Made by a program: the position numbers and the translations under genes | Source of the DNA: an uncultured Saprospiraceae bacterium | Lineage (GTDB): Bacteria > Bacteroidota > Bacteroidia > Chitinophagales > Saprospiraceae | Assembly (NCBI GenBank): GCA_937981555.1 | Contig: CALJOK010000014.1 | Coordinates: forward strand, 62,001-126,000 | Direction: 5' to 3' | DNA: 64,000 nt | The notes under the pieces: model-generated | The model's database searches: none | Told to the model about the DNA's origin: nothing | Seen by the model: only the letters and a program-made list of their open reading frames with translations | Shown here: in pieces, positions 26,621-34,453 of the stretch | Layout: every line of letters begins with the position of its first letter | How positions within the stretch are numbered: position 1 is the stretch's first letter

Positions 26621-28000
26621 TTATTCAAAAAGCACTCGATATAATTCCTCAATTTTTCCAATGGTAATAATTTCAATTCCATAACGCTCCATGTCTAAAC
26701 CTTTGGTATTATATTTTGAAATAAATATTTGTTTAAAACCTAAGCGATCAGCTTCTTGAATTCTTTGATCAATTCGATTAACAGATCGAATCTCTCCTGA
26801 CAAACCAACTTCCCCTGCAAAGCAAACATCATTCGGAATGGCTACATCTTCCAAAGAAGAAATTAACGCGCTTACAATCGCTAAATCAATAGCAGGGTCA
26901 TCCACTTTTATTCCTCCAGCAAGATTTAAAAATACATCCTGTTGTCCATATTGAAAGCCACATCTTTTTTCCAAAACGGCGAGCAACATGCTCAGTCTTC
27001 TCAAATCAAAACCAGTTGCCGATCGTTGAGGATTTCCATAAACGGCAGTACTCACCAAAGCTTGCGTTTCAATTAACATTGGTCGCATTCCTTCCATGGT
27101 TGCACAAACTGCGCTTCCGCTTAACTCTTCATCTTTTTGAGAAAGTAAAATTTCTGAGGGGTTAGAAACTTCCCGCAAACCATTGGCTTGCATTTCATAA
27201 ATACCCATTTCGTCAGTCGAACCAAATCGATTCTTAATAGTTCGTAAAATTCGATAAGTATAATTTCGGTCTCCTTCAAATTGTAAAACGGCATCAACAA
27301 TGTGTTCCAATAATTTAGGTCCAGCGATTGAACCTTCTTTCGTAATATGTCCAATGATAAAAACAGGAATATATTCTTCTTTGGCAAATCGTTGCAACTC
27401 ACCAGCACATTCTCGGACTTGAGAAACACTTCCTGGAGTAGAATCAATATAAGGTGAAGCTAAAGTTTGAATGGAATCAATAATCATCAAATCAGGCTGC
27501 ATCTCTTTGGCGTGATTTAAAATTTTAGTGACATTAGTTTCGGTGAGGATAAAACAATTGGAAGTTTGTCCACCAATTCGTTCAGCTCTCATTTTGATTT
27601 GTCCATCACTTTCTTCCCCTGAAACATATAAGATCTTTCCTGGAATATTTAAGGCAACTTGCAAAAGTAATGTTGATTTTCCAATACCAGGTTGTCCTCC
27701 AATTAAGACTAAGGAACCACTTACTATTCCTCCTCCGAGCACTCGATTGAGTTCTCCATCAGGTGTGACTAATCTCGGTCGATTGTTGGCAACAATATCG
27801 GGGAGAGCTATAGGTTTTGGGCTTTTATTATTTCCACCTCCACCCTTCCATGCTAATTTTTTTTCTTCTTGAGTGGTTGGTTTAGAGACAATCTCTTCTA
27901 CAAATGTATTCCATTCCTCACAGGAAGGACATTTGCCCTCCCATTTTGAAGAAGTAGCACCACAATTTGTACAAGCATATATTTTTTTGATTTTAGCCAC
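26621..28000 (-). CDS. radA: DNA repair protein RadA
   Basis: A RecA-related ATPase that helps branch migration in homologous recombination. An N-terminal zinc finger has Cys10, Cys13, Cys24 and Cys27. The RecA-like core has Walker A GGQPGIGKST (101-110), Walker B 'DLMIIDSIQTL' and the RadA-specific 'KNRFGSTDEMGIYEM' motif. The C-terminal domain (about 290-459) is Lon-protease-like but lacks catalytic Ser-Lys. All diagnostic parts are intact at the normal length. The DCC gene follows closely. Confidence 0.96.
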   Translation of the reverse strand: MAKIKKIYACTNCGATSSKWEGKCPSCEEWNTFVEEIVSKPTTQEEKKLAWKGGGGNNKSPKPIALPDIVANNRPRLVTPDGELNRVLGGGIVSGSLVLIGGQPGIGKSTLLLQVALNIPGKILYVSGEESDGQIKMRAERIGGQTSNCFILTETNVTKILNHAKEMQPDLMIIDSIQTLASPYIDSTPGSVSQVRECAGELQRFAKEEYIPVFIIGHITKEGSIAGPKLLEHIVDAVLQFEGDRNYTYRILRTIKNRFGSTDEMGIYEMQANGLREVSNPSEILLSQKDEELSGSAVCATMEGMRPMLIETQALVSTAVYGNPQRSATGFDLRRLSMLLAVLEKRCGFQYGQQDVFLNLAGGIKVDDPAIDLAIVSALISSLEDVAIPNDVCFAGEVGLSGEIRSVNRIDQRIQEADRLGFKQIFISKYNTKGLDMERYGIEIITIGKIEELYRVLFE

Positions 28001-28425
28001 AGGTCACAATTTTATTCTGAATGAGGTGATAAATATGGATTTAACAAAATTTTAATAGATTTTTTGAAATAAGGATAAAAAAACAAACAATTTATTTAGA
28101 ATAAAAAACTGCTTTTTTATATTTTACAGTATAAAAAACTGCAAAATAGTTATAGTGTGAAACAAAACCAATGTGAAATTAACTTTATTCATTTTTTGTA
28201 ATTAAATAAATATTTTTTTTCATTAAAAATGTGACTACCTAAAAAACTTGCGTCTTAAAAGTGTAAGTTTTGAGGAACACATGTTATAAAGATAACAAAG
28301 GAAAGAAAAGAGATTTAAAAAATGACAAAATATCAATAAATACTAGTCATTTTCAAAATATACAAGAGAACTTTAATTAGAAAGATTTATATGTAGATTG
28401 TTTTCATTTGGTTTTTTGGGGTTAT
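28001..28425. other. Non-coding gap upstream of radA, possible small-RNA region
   Basis: No gene is seen in about 425 bases. A 12-base direct repeat, ATAAAAAACTGC, occurs at 28101-28112 and 28131-28142. The gap ends in a strong plus-strand terminator (28426-28466) although no plus-strand gene precedes it, so a small RNA may be made here. No exact promoter was found on either strand. Confidence 0.4.
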
Positions 28426-28466
28426 ACAGGGTACTGCGTTTCGACGTATGTGCCCTGTTCTTTTTT
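28426..28466 (+). terminator. Orphan plus-strand terminator with UUCG loop
   Basis: ACAGGGTAC-TGCGT (28426-28439), loop TTCG, ACGTA-T-GTGCCCTGT (28444-28458), then a T-rich tract. Fourteen pairs with two wobbles and one bulge. The minus-strand side has no T-run, so it works on the plus strand, where no gene lies upstream. Confidence 0.65.
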
Positions 28467-28501
28467 GGGAGTAGATAGATTGATTAGTTTTTTTGGGAAA
28501 T

Positions 28502-28542
28502 AAAAAAGCGATATAGATTTTTAAAATCTATATCGCTTTTTT
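28502..28542. terminator. Terminator after rng
   Basis: A 20-bp perfect stem (28502-28521 with 28523-28542) around GCGATATAGAT, flanked by A and T runs, 19 bases beyond the rng stop. Confidence 0.8.
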
Positions 28543-28560
28543 ATTTAGAAAATGACAAAA

Positions 28561-30117
28561 TTAATGTAACCGAATTTCATCATCATTTCCATCAAAGAAA
28601 GTATATTGAGTCATTTGGAAATCAGTATTCTCTTTTATTTTAATCCACTTAAAATGATGCTTCATAAACCAAGACATTTGTTTGCTTGGAAGTCCTTTTT
28701 TCAAAAAGGCACTCACATAAGGGTGAGCATGTAATACTAATTTGGCTTGAGGCCGAGATTGAAGAATGAACTCTAAATCTCTTTCTATATCATCTGTCAA
28801 GAGAATGGAAGGATTTATTTTTCCAGTTCCTTTGCAAGAAGGACAAATTTCTGCAGTATTAATTTTAACCTCAGGTCTCACTCGTTGTCGAGTAATTTGC
28901 ATCAAGCCAAATTTACTTAATTGCAAAATGGTATGTTGAGCTCGATCCTTTTTCATGTGATCTCTCATTGCCTGAACTAATTGCTTTTTGTGTTCAGGAA
29001 CCCGCATATCAATAAAATCAATAATAATTATTCCTCCAATATCTCGAAGACGTAATTGTCTAGCTATTTCTTCAGCGGATTCTAAATTTACCGCAAGAAC
29101 GGCATCTGCTTGGTTATTTGACTTGGCAGCTTTGTGTCCACTATTTACATCAACCACGTGCATGGCTTCAGTACCTTCAATTACTAAATACGCCCCACTA
29201 GGCATAGTTGCAGTTTTCCCAAAAGAAGATTTGATTTGTCTTGAAATACCGTGAACATCAAAAATTGGTTTAGCCGATTTATGATGTTTAACAATTTTGA
29301 CTTGGTCAGGAGCAATAGTACCTAAAAAGGATTTGATATTGATATGCATTTCTGCATCATTAACCACAATCTTATTAAATGAATCACTCAATATGTCACG
29401 AAGGATACTTGTAGTTTTATCTAATTCACTTAATAATTTAGTTGGTGGATTTGCATTGTGTAATTGGCTATGCACTTGTTTCCACTTAGACATCATGATG
29501 TCTAATTCTTCATGTAGATCAGCTACTTTTTTTCCTTCAGCAGCAGTCCTAACGATAACGCCAAAATTCTTCGGACGAATACTTTCTACCAATCTTTGGA
29601 GCCTTTTTCTTTCATCTGAATTAGCAATTTTTTTAGAAACAGCTACGATATTAGAAAAAGGAGACAAAACCAAATATCTCCCAGGAATTGTAATCTCGCA
29701 ACTTAATCGAGGACCTTTGGTAGAAATAGGTTCTTTTAATATTTGGACTAAAACAGGTTGTTTTTTATTTAAAACTTGATCAATCTTTCCTGTTTTAATG
29801 ATCTCATCTTCGAAATCGAATTGGTCTAATTTAAATGATTGTTGTTGTCCAGAGATGGAATGATCGGTGTATTTTAGAAGGGTACGCAATTTAGGACCTA
29901 AGTCGGTATAGTGCAGAAAGGCATCTTTTTTATGTCCAATATCTACAAAAGCTGCATTTAATCCAGGCATCAACTTTCTAATTTTACCAAGGAATATATC
30001 TCCAACAGTAAAATTAGTATTGGTCTTTTGCTTGTGCAACTCAACTAACTTCCCATCTTCCAAAAGCGCAATTTCAACTTCGGTAGGAGTTGAATTAATG
30101 ATTAGTTCTTTTTCCAC
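28561..30117 (-). CDS. rng: Ribonuclease G/E family endoribonuclease
   Basis: A single-strand-specific endoribonuclease for rRNA processing and mRNA turnover. Residues 1-30 form the start of an RNase H-like fold, followed by an S1 RNA-binding domain (about 38-120, 'GDIFLGKIRKLMPGLNAAFVDIGHKKDAFLHYTDL' in pieces). The catalytic core has 'VVDVNSG' and 'DIGGIIIIDFIDM', which carry the Mg-binding Asp residues. 'CPSCKGTGKI' is the Zn-link that joins subunits. There is no long C-terminal scaffold, so it is RNase G-like in size. The gene has a long structured leader. Confidence 0.94.
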   Translation of the reverse strand: MEKELIINSTPTEVEIALLEDGKLVELHKQKTNTNFTVGDIFLGKIRKLMPGLNAAFVDIGHKKDAFLHYTDLGPKLRTLLKYTDHSISGQQQSFKLDQFDFEDEIIKTGKIDQVLNKKQPVLVQILKEPISTKGPRLSCEITIPGRYLVLSPFSNIVAVSKKIANSDERKRLQRLVESIRPKNFGVIVRTAAEGKKVADLHEELDIMMSKWKQVHSQLHNANPPTKLLSELDKTTSILRDILSDSFNKIVVNDAEMHINIKSFLGTIAPDQVKIVKHHKSAKPIFDVHGISRQIKSSFGKTATMPSGAYLVIEGTEAMHVVDVNSGHKAAKSNNQADAVLAVNLESAEEIARQLRLRDIGGIIIIDFIDMRVPEHKKQLVQAMRDHMKKDRAQHTILQLSKFGLMQITRQRVRPEVKINTAEICPSCKGTGKINPSILLTDDIERDLEFILQSRPQAKLVLHAHPYVSAFLKKGLPSKQMSWFMKHHFKWIKIKENTDFQMTQYTFFDGNDDEIRLH

Positions 30118-30131
30118 TATTTTTATTTGTG

Positions 30132-30460
30132 GGCATTAAAGAATGCCGAAAACAAACTTCAAATGAAGCGTTATCTTAGAACATTCAATAGAGCAGGATA
30201 GCTCTACAAGGCAAGGCAGCAAAATTTAAGTACCATCAACAAAACATAGAGTTTGTTGTGTTGAAGCATTTATTTTGCCTGAATTGAACACATCTTTAAA
30301 TTTGTGAAAAACTAAATAGTGTATGTACGTCTTTTAAATATTTAGAAAAATCAAAAAAGATTTTCTCTTGTAAATACAGAATTCCATCTCTTCTCCAAGT
30401 ATTACCTTGGGAGTATTATTTCTCTTACCCGCCTTATCTTTCAAGCACGGAAATAATACT
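30132..30460 (-). promoter_or_regulatory. Structured leader of the RNase G gene
   Basis: The region before rng has three perfect inverted repeats: AGTATTATTTC/GAAATAATACT (30412-30422 and 30450-30460), AGAGC/GCTCT (30190-30205) and GGCATT/AATGCC with a 4-base loop (30132-30147), the last only 15 bases from the start codon. A TATTTTTG element on the minus strand (30492-30499) could begin a leader of about 370 bases. No gene is seen between 30118 and 30647. Confidence 0.45.
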
Positions 30461-30505
30461 TCCAGCTCTACAAATTTTTATTTGACTGTGTCAAAAATAA
30501 GAAAC

Positions 30506-30550
30506 GGGTCATGGGATAATACAAGTTAAAAAAACTTTATCCCATGACCC
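30506..30550 (-). terminator. Strong hairpin between bL38 and rng genes
   Basis: GGGTCATGGGATAA (30506-30519) pairs perfectly with TTATCCCATGACCC (30537-30550). On the minus strand T-rich sequence follows. It probably ends the HU-TPR-bL38 transcript. Confidence 0.65.
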
Positions 30551-30626
30551 TTGAATCATCATATTTTCGGTTCAGGCAGATTATTTGAAACTACCCTGAC
30601 CTATGCCAGATTAATTAATTTAAAAA

Positions 30627-30638
30627 AGCCATAAGGCT
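30627..30638 (-). terminator. Short terminator just after the bL38 gene
   Basis: On the minus strand AGCC-TTAT-GGCT is followed by TTTTT, ten bases after the bL38 stop. The stem is only 4 bp. Confidence 0.4.
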
Positions 30639-30647
30639 ATTTCAATT

Positions 30648-30749
30648 TCAAATTATCTGTTCTTTTTCTTATGACGATTTTTACGTAATCTTTTTTTACG
30701 TTTGTGTGTCGCGATCTTATGACGTTTACGTTTTTTTCCGCAAGGCATA
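30648..30749 (-). CDS. bL38-type ribosomal protein (AURKAIP1/COX24 domain)
   Basis: A 33-residue, extremely basic protein, MPCGKKRKRHKIATHKRKKR then LRKNRHKKKKQII, encoded by a complete ATG-to-TGA frame. It matches the small Bacteroidota proteins annotated as AURKAIP1/COX24 domain (the family of mitochondrial mS38), which have been reported as a ribosomal component called bL38 in this phylum. The conserved core is KKRKRHKIATHKRKKRLRK. It lies 65 bases downstream of the TPR gene and upstream of two hairpins, in the HU-TPR-bL38 direction. I am sure of the family; the ribosomal role is from knowledge of relatives. Confidence 0.9.
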
Positions 30750-30814
30750 CTAATATTTTTTTATAATTATAAAATTAAATTTCTCACGTTCCGAAAACTC
30801 GGAACAAGTATTTT

Positions 30815-31615
30815 CTATCGCTGTGCTTCCGCCAGCGATTGACAAATATTTTTGAAGGTAGTTGCCTTTTCAGTTAATCCAAGTCCTTCATAGACTTGAG
30901 CTAAGAGGCAATTTACCTTTATATTTTCAGGTTCGATTTGAAGTGCTTTTTCCAAACGACCCTTTGCTTTTTCAAATTGTCCTGTTTGGATTCCTAATCT
31001 TCCCAAGGTAGAAAGAGTAGCAACATTTTCAGGATGCTTTTTGTTTAAATCGATCAACATCAAAATTCCTTTCATAGGATTATCTTGAGGAGGACGTTCG
31101 GCATAACAAACAGCTAAGTTTACTTTGTGAGTAACGTTACTCGGATCTAAGGAAATTGCATTTTCAAAAGCTTGAATTGCTCGATTTGTGCAAAACTCAA
31201 TTACTTTCTCTTCTTTTTCAAAATTTAGACCTCTATTATAAGTCGCACCTGCAATAGACCATGCTTCGGCAGTAGCTTCTTGATCAGCTACTAATTGAGC
31301 GTAATAACCTGCAATGGCAAATCGACCAATCTTATACCAAGCACTTGAAAGCTTTTTGTAAGCTTCTGTTTTGTCTAAGTCGTTTTTGGCCTCTGATAGT
31401 TTTGCTTCGGCTAATAATACTTCGCTAGCATCTTCTGGTTTAAGATTGTTTTTTGCAGACAACAATAGTGAGTTAATACTAGTTGATTCCGCATTTTCAA
31501 TCCGATCTTTATTTATTTCTTTTTGTTCTTTTGGTTTGGTATCAAATCCAAAATAAAGAACTAAGAATAAAGCTCCTGCAAAAGATAAAACGGCTAGTTG
31601 AGTTTTTGACATCAT
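30815..31615 (-). CDS. Membrane-anchored TPR protein
   Basis: A 266-residue protein with one N-terminal membrane anchor (about residues 5-23, LAVLSFAGALFLVLYFGF) and a TPR array filling residues 60-260. Clear units include 'AIQAFENAISLDPSNVTHKVNLAVCYAE', 'LIDLNKKHPENVATLSTLGRLGIQTGQFEKAKGRLEKALQIEPENIKVNCLLAQVYEGLG' (in pieces). It starts 10 bases after the HU stop and is likely cotranscribed with it. This HU-TPR-RNase G neighbourhood is common in Bacteroidota. No enzyme motif is present; the role is probably scaffolding. Start could be either of two adjacent ATG codons. Confidence 0.88.
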   Translation of the reverse strand: MMSKTQLAVLSFAGALFLVLYFGFDTKPKEQKEINKDRIENAESTSINSLLLSAKNNLKPEDASEVLLAEAKLSEAKNDLDKTEAYKKLSSAWYKIGRFAIAGYYAQLVADQEATAEAWSIAGATYNRGLNFEKEEKVIEFCTNRAIQAFENAISLDPSNVTHKVNLAVCYAERPPQDNPMKGILMLIDLNKKHPENVATLSTLGRLGIQTGQFEKAKGRLEKALQIEPENIKVNCLLAQVYEGLGLTEKATTFKNICQSLAEAQR

Positions 31616-31625
31616 TTAGGAAATT

Positions 31626-31940
31626 TTAAACATTTCTACTTTCATCGTTTGGAAGTTCTGATACACGACCTTTCACTTCTTCTACAAAAGTTTTTGCAGG
31701 TTTGAATGAAGGAACAAAGTGTTCAGGAATTTCAATTGCGATGTTTTTCTTAATGTGTCGGCCTATTTTCCTCTTTCTCTTTTTGATCACAAAACTTCCG
31801 AAGCCTCGAATGTAAACATTTTCACCTTCAGCCAATGAGCTTTTTACTTCCTTAAAAAGAGTTTCTAAAGTAACTAAAACGTCAACTTTAGGGACACCCG
31901 TTTTTTCCGATATTGCTGTTACTAAATCAGCTTTTCTCAT
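31626..31940 (-). CDS. HU/IHF family DNA-binding protein
   Basis: A 104-residue nucleoid protein. The N-terminal helices (MRKADLVTAISEKTGVPKVDVLVTLETLF) and the beta arm start 'GENVYIRGFGSFVIKKRKRKIGRHIKKN' (in pieces) are diagnostic. 'IEIPEHFVPSFKPAKTFVEEV' ends the HU fold, with the Pro of the arm replaced by the wording usual in Bacteroidota; a 10-residue acidic tail follows. It leads the HU-TPR-bL38 group. Confidence 0.94.
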   Translation of the reverse strand: MRKADLVTAISEKTGVPKVDVLVTLETLFKEVKSSLAEGENVYIRGFGSFVIKKRKRKIGRHIKKNIAIEIPEHFVPSFKPAKTFVEEVKGRVSELPNDESRNV

Positions 31941-32398
31941 CGTTTATCTTATTGGTTTATAATTAATTACGAATTTTTTTTATTCAGATTAAAGCGTCGC
32001 AAATTTCGTCTTTTTATTTTTCAATTGAAAATAAAAAGATGTTTTATTTTCATCTTTTACTTCATAAGTGGCTTTTTTTCAACGATTTATGAATTTTTTT
32101 TTGTTTTTATAAGTGAGAAAAACTTTTTTTCACCAAAAAAGAAAAACACATTATAATAAATGGCATTTTTTAATTTTTCCAAAAAATTGCAGAAGATGAT
32201 TTTAATTTAAATTAAACCTGAATTTTGAGCACTTTGAAAAGGAAAAGGCCTATTAAAATTATTCGTTTTTTGAGTAAGAAATTAAACATTAATTTGAATT
32301 TTATTTCCCCCTAAAAAGAGATCTGACTTGTACGATTCTTTTATAAAGATTTGGATAATAAAACTTGTTACCCAAAACTTTATTATCAATGCTTTAGT
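31941..32398. other. Divergent gap between HU and YicC genes
   Basis: No gene is seen. Two hairpins compete for the same bases: CTTTTTATTTTTC/GAAAATAAAAAG (32010-32038) and AAAAGATG/CATCTTTT (32034-32058). They could lie in the HU leader. An open frame does extend upstream of yicC from a TTG at 32328, but the promoter at 32399 argues against it. Confidence 0.4.
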
Positions 32399-32406
32399 TA
32401 TATTTG
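32399..32406 (+). promoter_or_regulatory. -7 element for the yicC gene
   Basis: TATATTTG, an exact match, lies 20 bases before the ATG at 32427. A well-placed -33 TTG is lacking. It decides between the ATG and the upstream TTG frame start. Confidence 0.5.
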
Positions 32407-32426
32407 CACAAAATCAATTTCAACCT

Positions 32427-33302
32427 ATGATGTTATCAATGACGGGCTACGGTCAAGCTAATGGAAGCTTCCGAGAAAAAAAAATCTCTATAGAACTTCG
32501 TTCTCTCAATAGTAAATATTCTGATGTGCGATTTAAAATGCCACAGAACTATCGGGAGAAGGAACACGAATTACGTAGTATTATTTCTAAAAAAACAGAA
32601 AGGGGAAAGATTGATGTGACCATCAATGTGGAATCTTTAGGTGGAGATGATGCTTACTCTCTCAATAAATCTTTATTCAAAAAATATCATGATGAGTTGA
32701 GAGGTTTACAAACTGAATTAAAGTTGCCTGCAGGTGATTTGACTCAAACCATTTTGCGGATTCAAAATGTAATTGTTGCTGGTGAAAATACTTTGGAAAA
32801 AGAAGAGTGGGCAACTGTCCTCGAAATTTTGAATCAAGCATTGGACGCATTTTATAAATTTAGGTTGAAAGAAGGGAATGTGATGGGGGATGATTGTAAG
32901 TTGCGAGTGAATAATATTTCTGAAGCATTGGTAAAAATTGATCCATTTGAAGAAGAACGAATTGGAGTAATCAAAGAGCGAATGTTGAAAAATATGGAAG
33001 AGTATGTGGGGAAAGATAATATCAATGCGAATCGATTTGAACAAGAAATTTTATATTACTTGGAAAAATTGGACATCACAGAGGAAAAAGTTCGATTAGA
33101 GCAACATTGCAAATATTTTCTCGAGGTGATGGAAACTAAAGCTGGTCAAAAAGGACGGAAGCTAAATTTTATCAGCCAAGAGATTGGCCGAGAAATTAAT
33201 ACTTTAGGATCAAAAGCTAGTTCATCATCAATTCAACACCTTGTAGTGCAAATGAAAGATGAACTAGAAAAAATAAAAGAGTTAGTTGCTAACGCAGTCT
33301 AA
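32427..33302 (+). CDS. YicC family endoribonuclease-like protein
   Basis: A 291-residue YicC/YloC family protein. The family start 'MLSMTGYGQANG' follows the chosen ATG directly. 'ISIELRSLNSKYSDVRFKMPQNYREKEHELRSIISKKTERGKIDVTI' (in pieces) is the N-terminal domain and 'NRFEQEILYYLEKLDITEEKVRLEQHCKYFLE' with 'GRKLNFISQEIGREINTLGSKA' is the conserved C-terminal DUF1732 part. E. coli YicC is reported to act in RNA decay. It is followed by gmk, the standard neighbour, with a strong hairpin between. Confidence 0.93.
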   Translation: MMLSMTGYGQANGSFREKKISIELRSLNSKYSDVRFKMPQNYREKEHELRSIISKKTERGKIDVTINVESLGGDDAYSLNKSLFKKYHDELRGLQTELKLPAGDLTQTILRIQNVIVAGENTLEKEEWATVLEILNQALDAFYKFRLKEGNVMGDDCKLRVNNISEALVKIDPFEEERIGVIKERMLKNMEEYVGKDNINANRFEQEILYYLEKLDITEEKVRLEQHCKYFLEVMETKAGQKGRKLNFISQEIGREINTLGSKASSSSIQHLVVQMKDELEKIKELVANAV

Positions 33303-33327
33303 TTTATAAGTTTTATTATTTTTTATG

Positions 33328-33360
33328 AGCGGTGTTAGCGCTCCAAACGCTAACACCGCT
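33328..33360 (+). terminator. Terminator between yicC and gmk
   Basis: A 13-bp perfect stem, AGCGGTGTTAGCG (33328-33340) with CGCTAACACCGCT (33348-33360), followed by a T-run after a few bases. It would limit read-through into gmk. Confidence 0.7.
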
Positions 33361-33400
33361 TTAGTGTTTTTTAGCACTACTAATAAAATCGAATTTCATT

Positions 33401-33967
33401 TTGGGAAAATTAATAGTTATTACAGCGCCCTCAGGAGCAGGCAAAACGACCATTGTTCGTCATTTAATTAAGACCTTTTATTTTCTAGGTTTTTCAATAT
33501 CTGCGACTACTCGTGAAAAACGAAAACATGAAGTAGATGGAAAGGATTATCACTTTATGACTGTGGAGGATTTTAAAAAAATGCGTCGACGACGGAAATT
33601 TTTAGAATGGGAAGAAGTTTACGAAAATCAATTTTATGGTACGTTGAGGAGTGAAGTGGAACGAATTTGGAAGGAAGGTAAACATATCATTTTTGATGTG
33701 GATGTAAAAGGTGCGAAAGATATTAAAAAAGCGTACCCAAATGAAACGCTAGCAATTTTTGTAAAACCACCTTCCGTGGAAGAATTGTTTGCAAGATTAC
33801 GAAATCGCAAAACTGAAGATGAAGCAAGTTTGAAAAAAAGATTTGCTCGATCGAAAAGAGAATTGAAGTACGAAAAAAAATTCGATAAGGTTTTAGTGAA
33901 CGATGATCTTAAAATAGCGTTAAAAGAAGCAGAAGAAATGGTAATTAATTTTATCAAAGAAAAATAA
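33401..33967 (+). CDS. gmk: Guanylate kinase
   Basis: Phosphorylates GMP to GDP with ATP. The start is TTG at 33401, giving MGKLIVITAPSGAGKTT with the P-loop at residues 9-16. The GMP-binding part has 'SISATTREKRKHEVDGKDYHFMT' (in pieces) and 'FLEWEEVYENQFYGT'; 'HIIFDVDVKGAKDIKKAYP' follows. At 188 residues it is the usual size. It lies between yicC and apaG. Confidence 0.95.
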   Translation: MGKLIVITAPSGAGKTTIVRHLIKTFYFLGFSISATTREKRKHEVDGKDYHFMTVEDFKKMRRRRKFLEWEEVYENQFYGTLRSEVERIWKEGKHIIFDVDVKGAKDIKKAYPNETLAIFVKPPSVEELFARLRNRKTEDEASLKKRFARSKRELKYEKKFDKVLVNDDLKIALKEAEEMVINFIKEK

Positions 33968-33990
33968 TAATTTTAGTGAAGTTTAATACG

Positions 33991-34377
33991 ATGGAAACTT
34001 TTATAACCAAAGGAATTCGAATAAGTGTAGAACCAGCCTACCGGCAAGAGCAATCTTCTCCAAAAGATAGCAAGTTCGTTTTTTCCTACGAAATCATTAT
34101 TGAAAATCGGAGTTCAAATGTTGTTCAACTTTTGCGACGGCATTGGATTATTTTTGATTCGATTGGATCGGTTCATGAAGTAGAAGGAGAAGGTGTCGTT
34201 GGTGCACAACCAATTTTGAAACCAGGCGAAAAATTTAAATATCAATCTTGGTGTCCTTTGAATACAGAAGTTGGAAAAATGCATGGAACATTTTTAATGC
34301 AGCGATTAGATAATGAAGAGCAATTCAATGTTCATATTCCAGAGTTTCATTTAATTTGTCCTGCGAGGATGAGTTGA
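33991..34377 (+). CDS. apaG: ApaG domain protein
   Basis: A 128-residue ApaG protein (immunoglobulin-like fold, single domain). The ATG at 33991 opens METFITKGIRISVEPAYRQEQ, which matches the family; a GTG five codons earlier is possible. 'FVFSYEIIIENRSSNVVQLLRRHWIIFDSIG' (in pieces), 'VEGEGVVGAQPILKPGEKFKYQS' and 'GTFLMQRLD' are family signatures. Relatives bind pyrophosphate or are linked to magnesium/cobalt resistance; the biochemical role is unsettled. Confidence 0.93.
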   Translation: METFITKGIRISVEPAYRQEQSSPKDSKFVFSYEIIIENRSSNVVQLLRRHWIIFDSIGSVHEVEGEGVVGAQPILKPGEKFKYQSWCPLNTEVGKMHGTFLMQRLDNEEQFNVHIPEFHLICPARMS

Positions 34378-34396
34378 TATAGTTTTCAAAAGATGG

Positions 34397-34433
34397 AAAA
34401 GCCAAATACTCGAATTAGAAGTATTTGGCTTTT
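34397..34433. terminator. Bidirectional terminator between apaG and recJ
   Basis: AAAAGCCAAATACT (34397-34410) pairs perfectly with AGTATTTGGCTTTT (34420-34433), flanked by A and T runs, between convergent genes. Confidence 0.82.
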
Positions 34434-34453
34434 TTATTTTCCAGTCAAAATTT

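Noticed and set aside
29297-29779. A 160-codon plus-strand frame
   Set aside because: Lies antisense within rng, which has complete motifs; no promoter or domain.
32328-32426. N-terminal extension of YicC from a TTG
   Set aside because: The extension contains the TATATTTG promoter element and has no family similarity; the family start MLSMTGYG follows the ATG at 32427.
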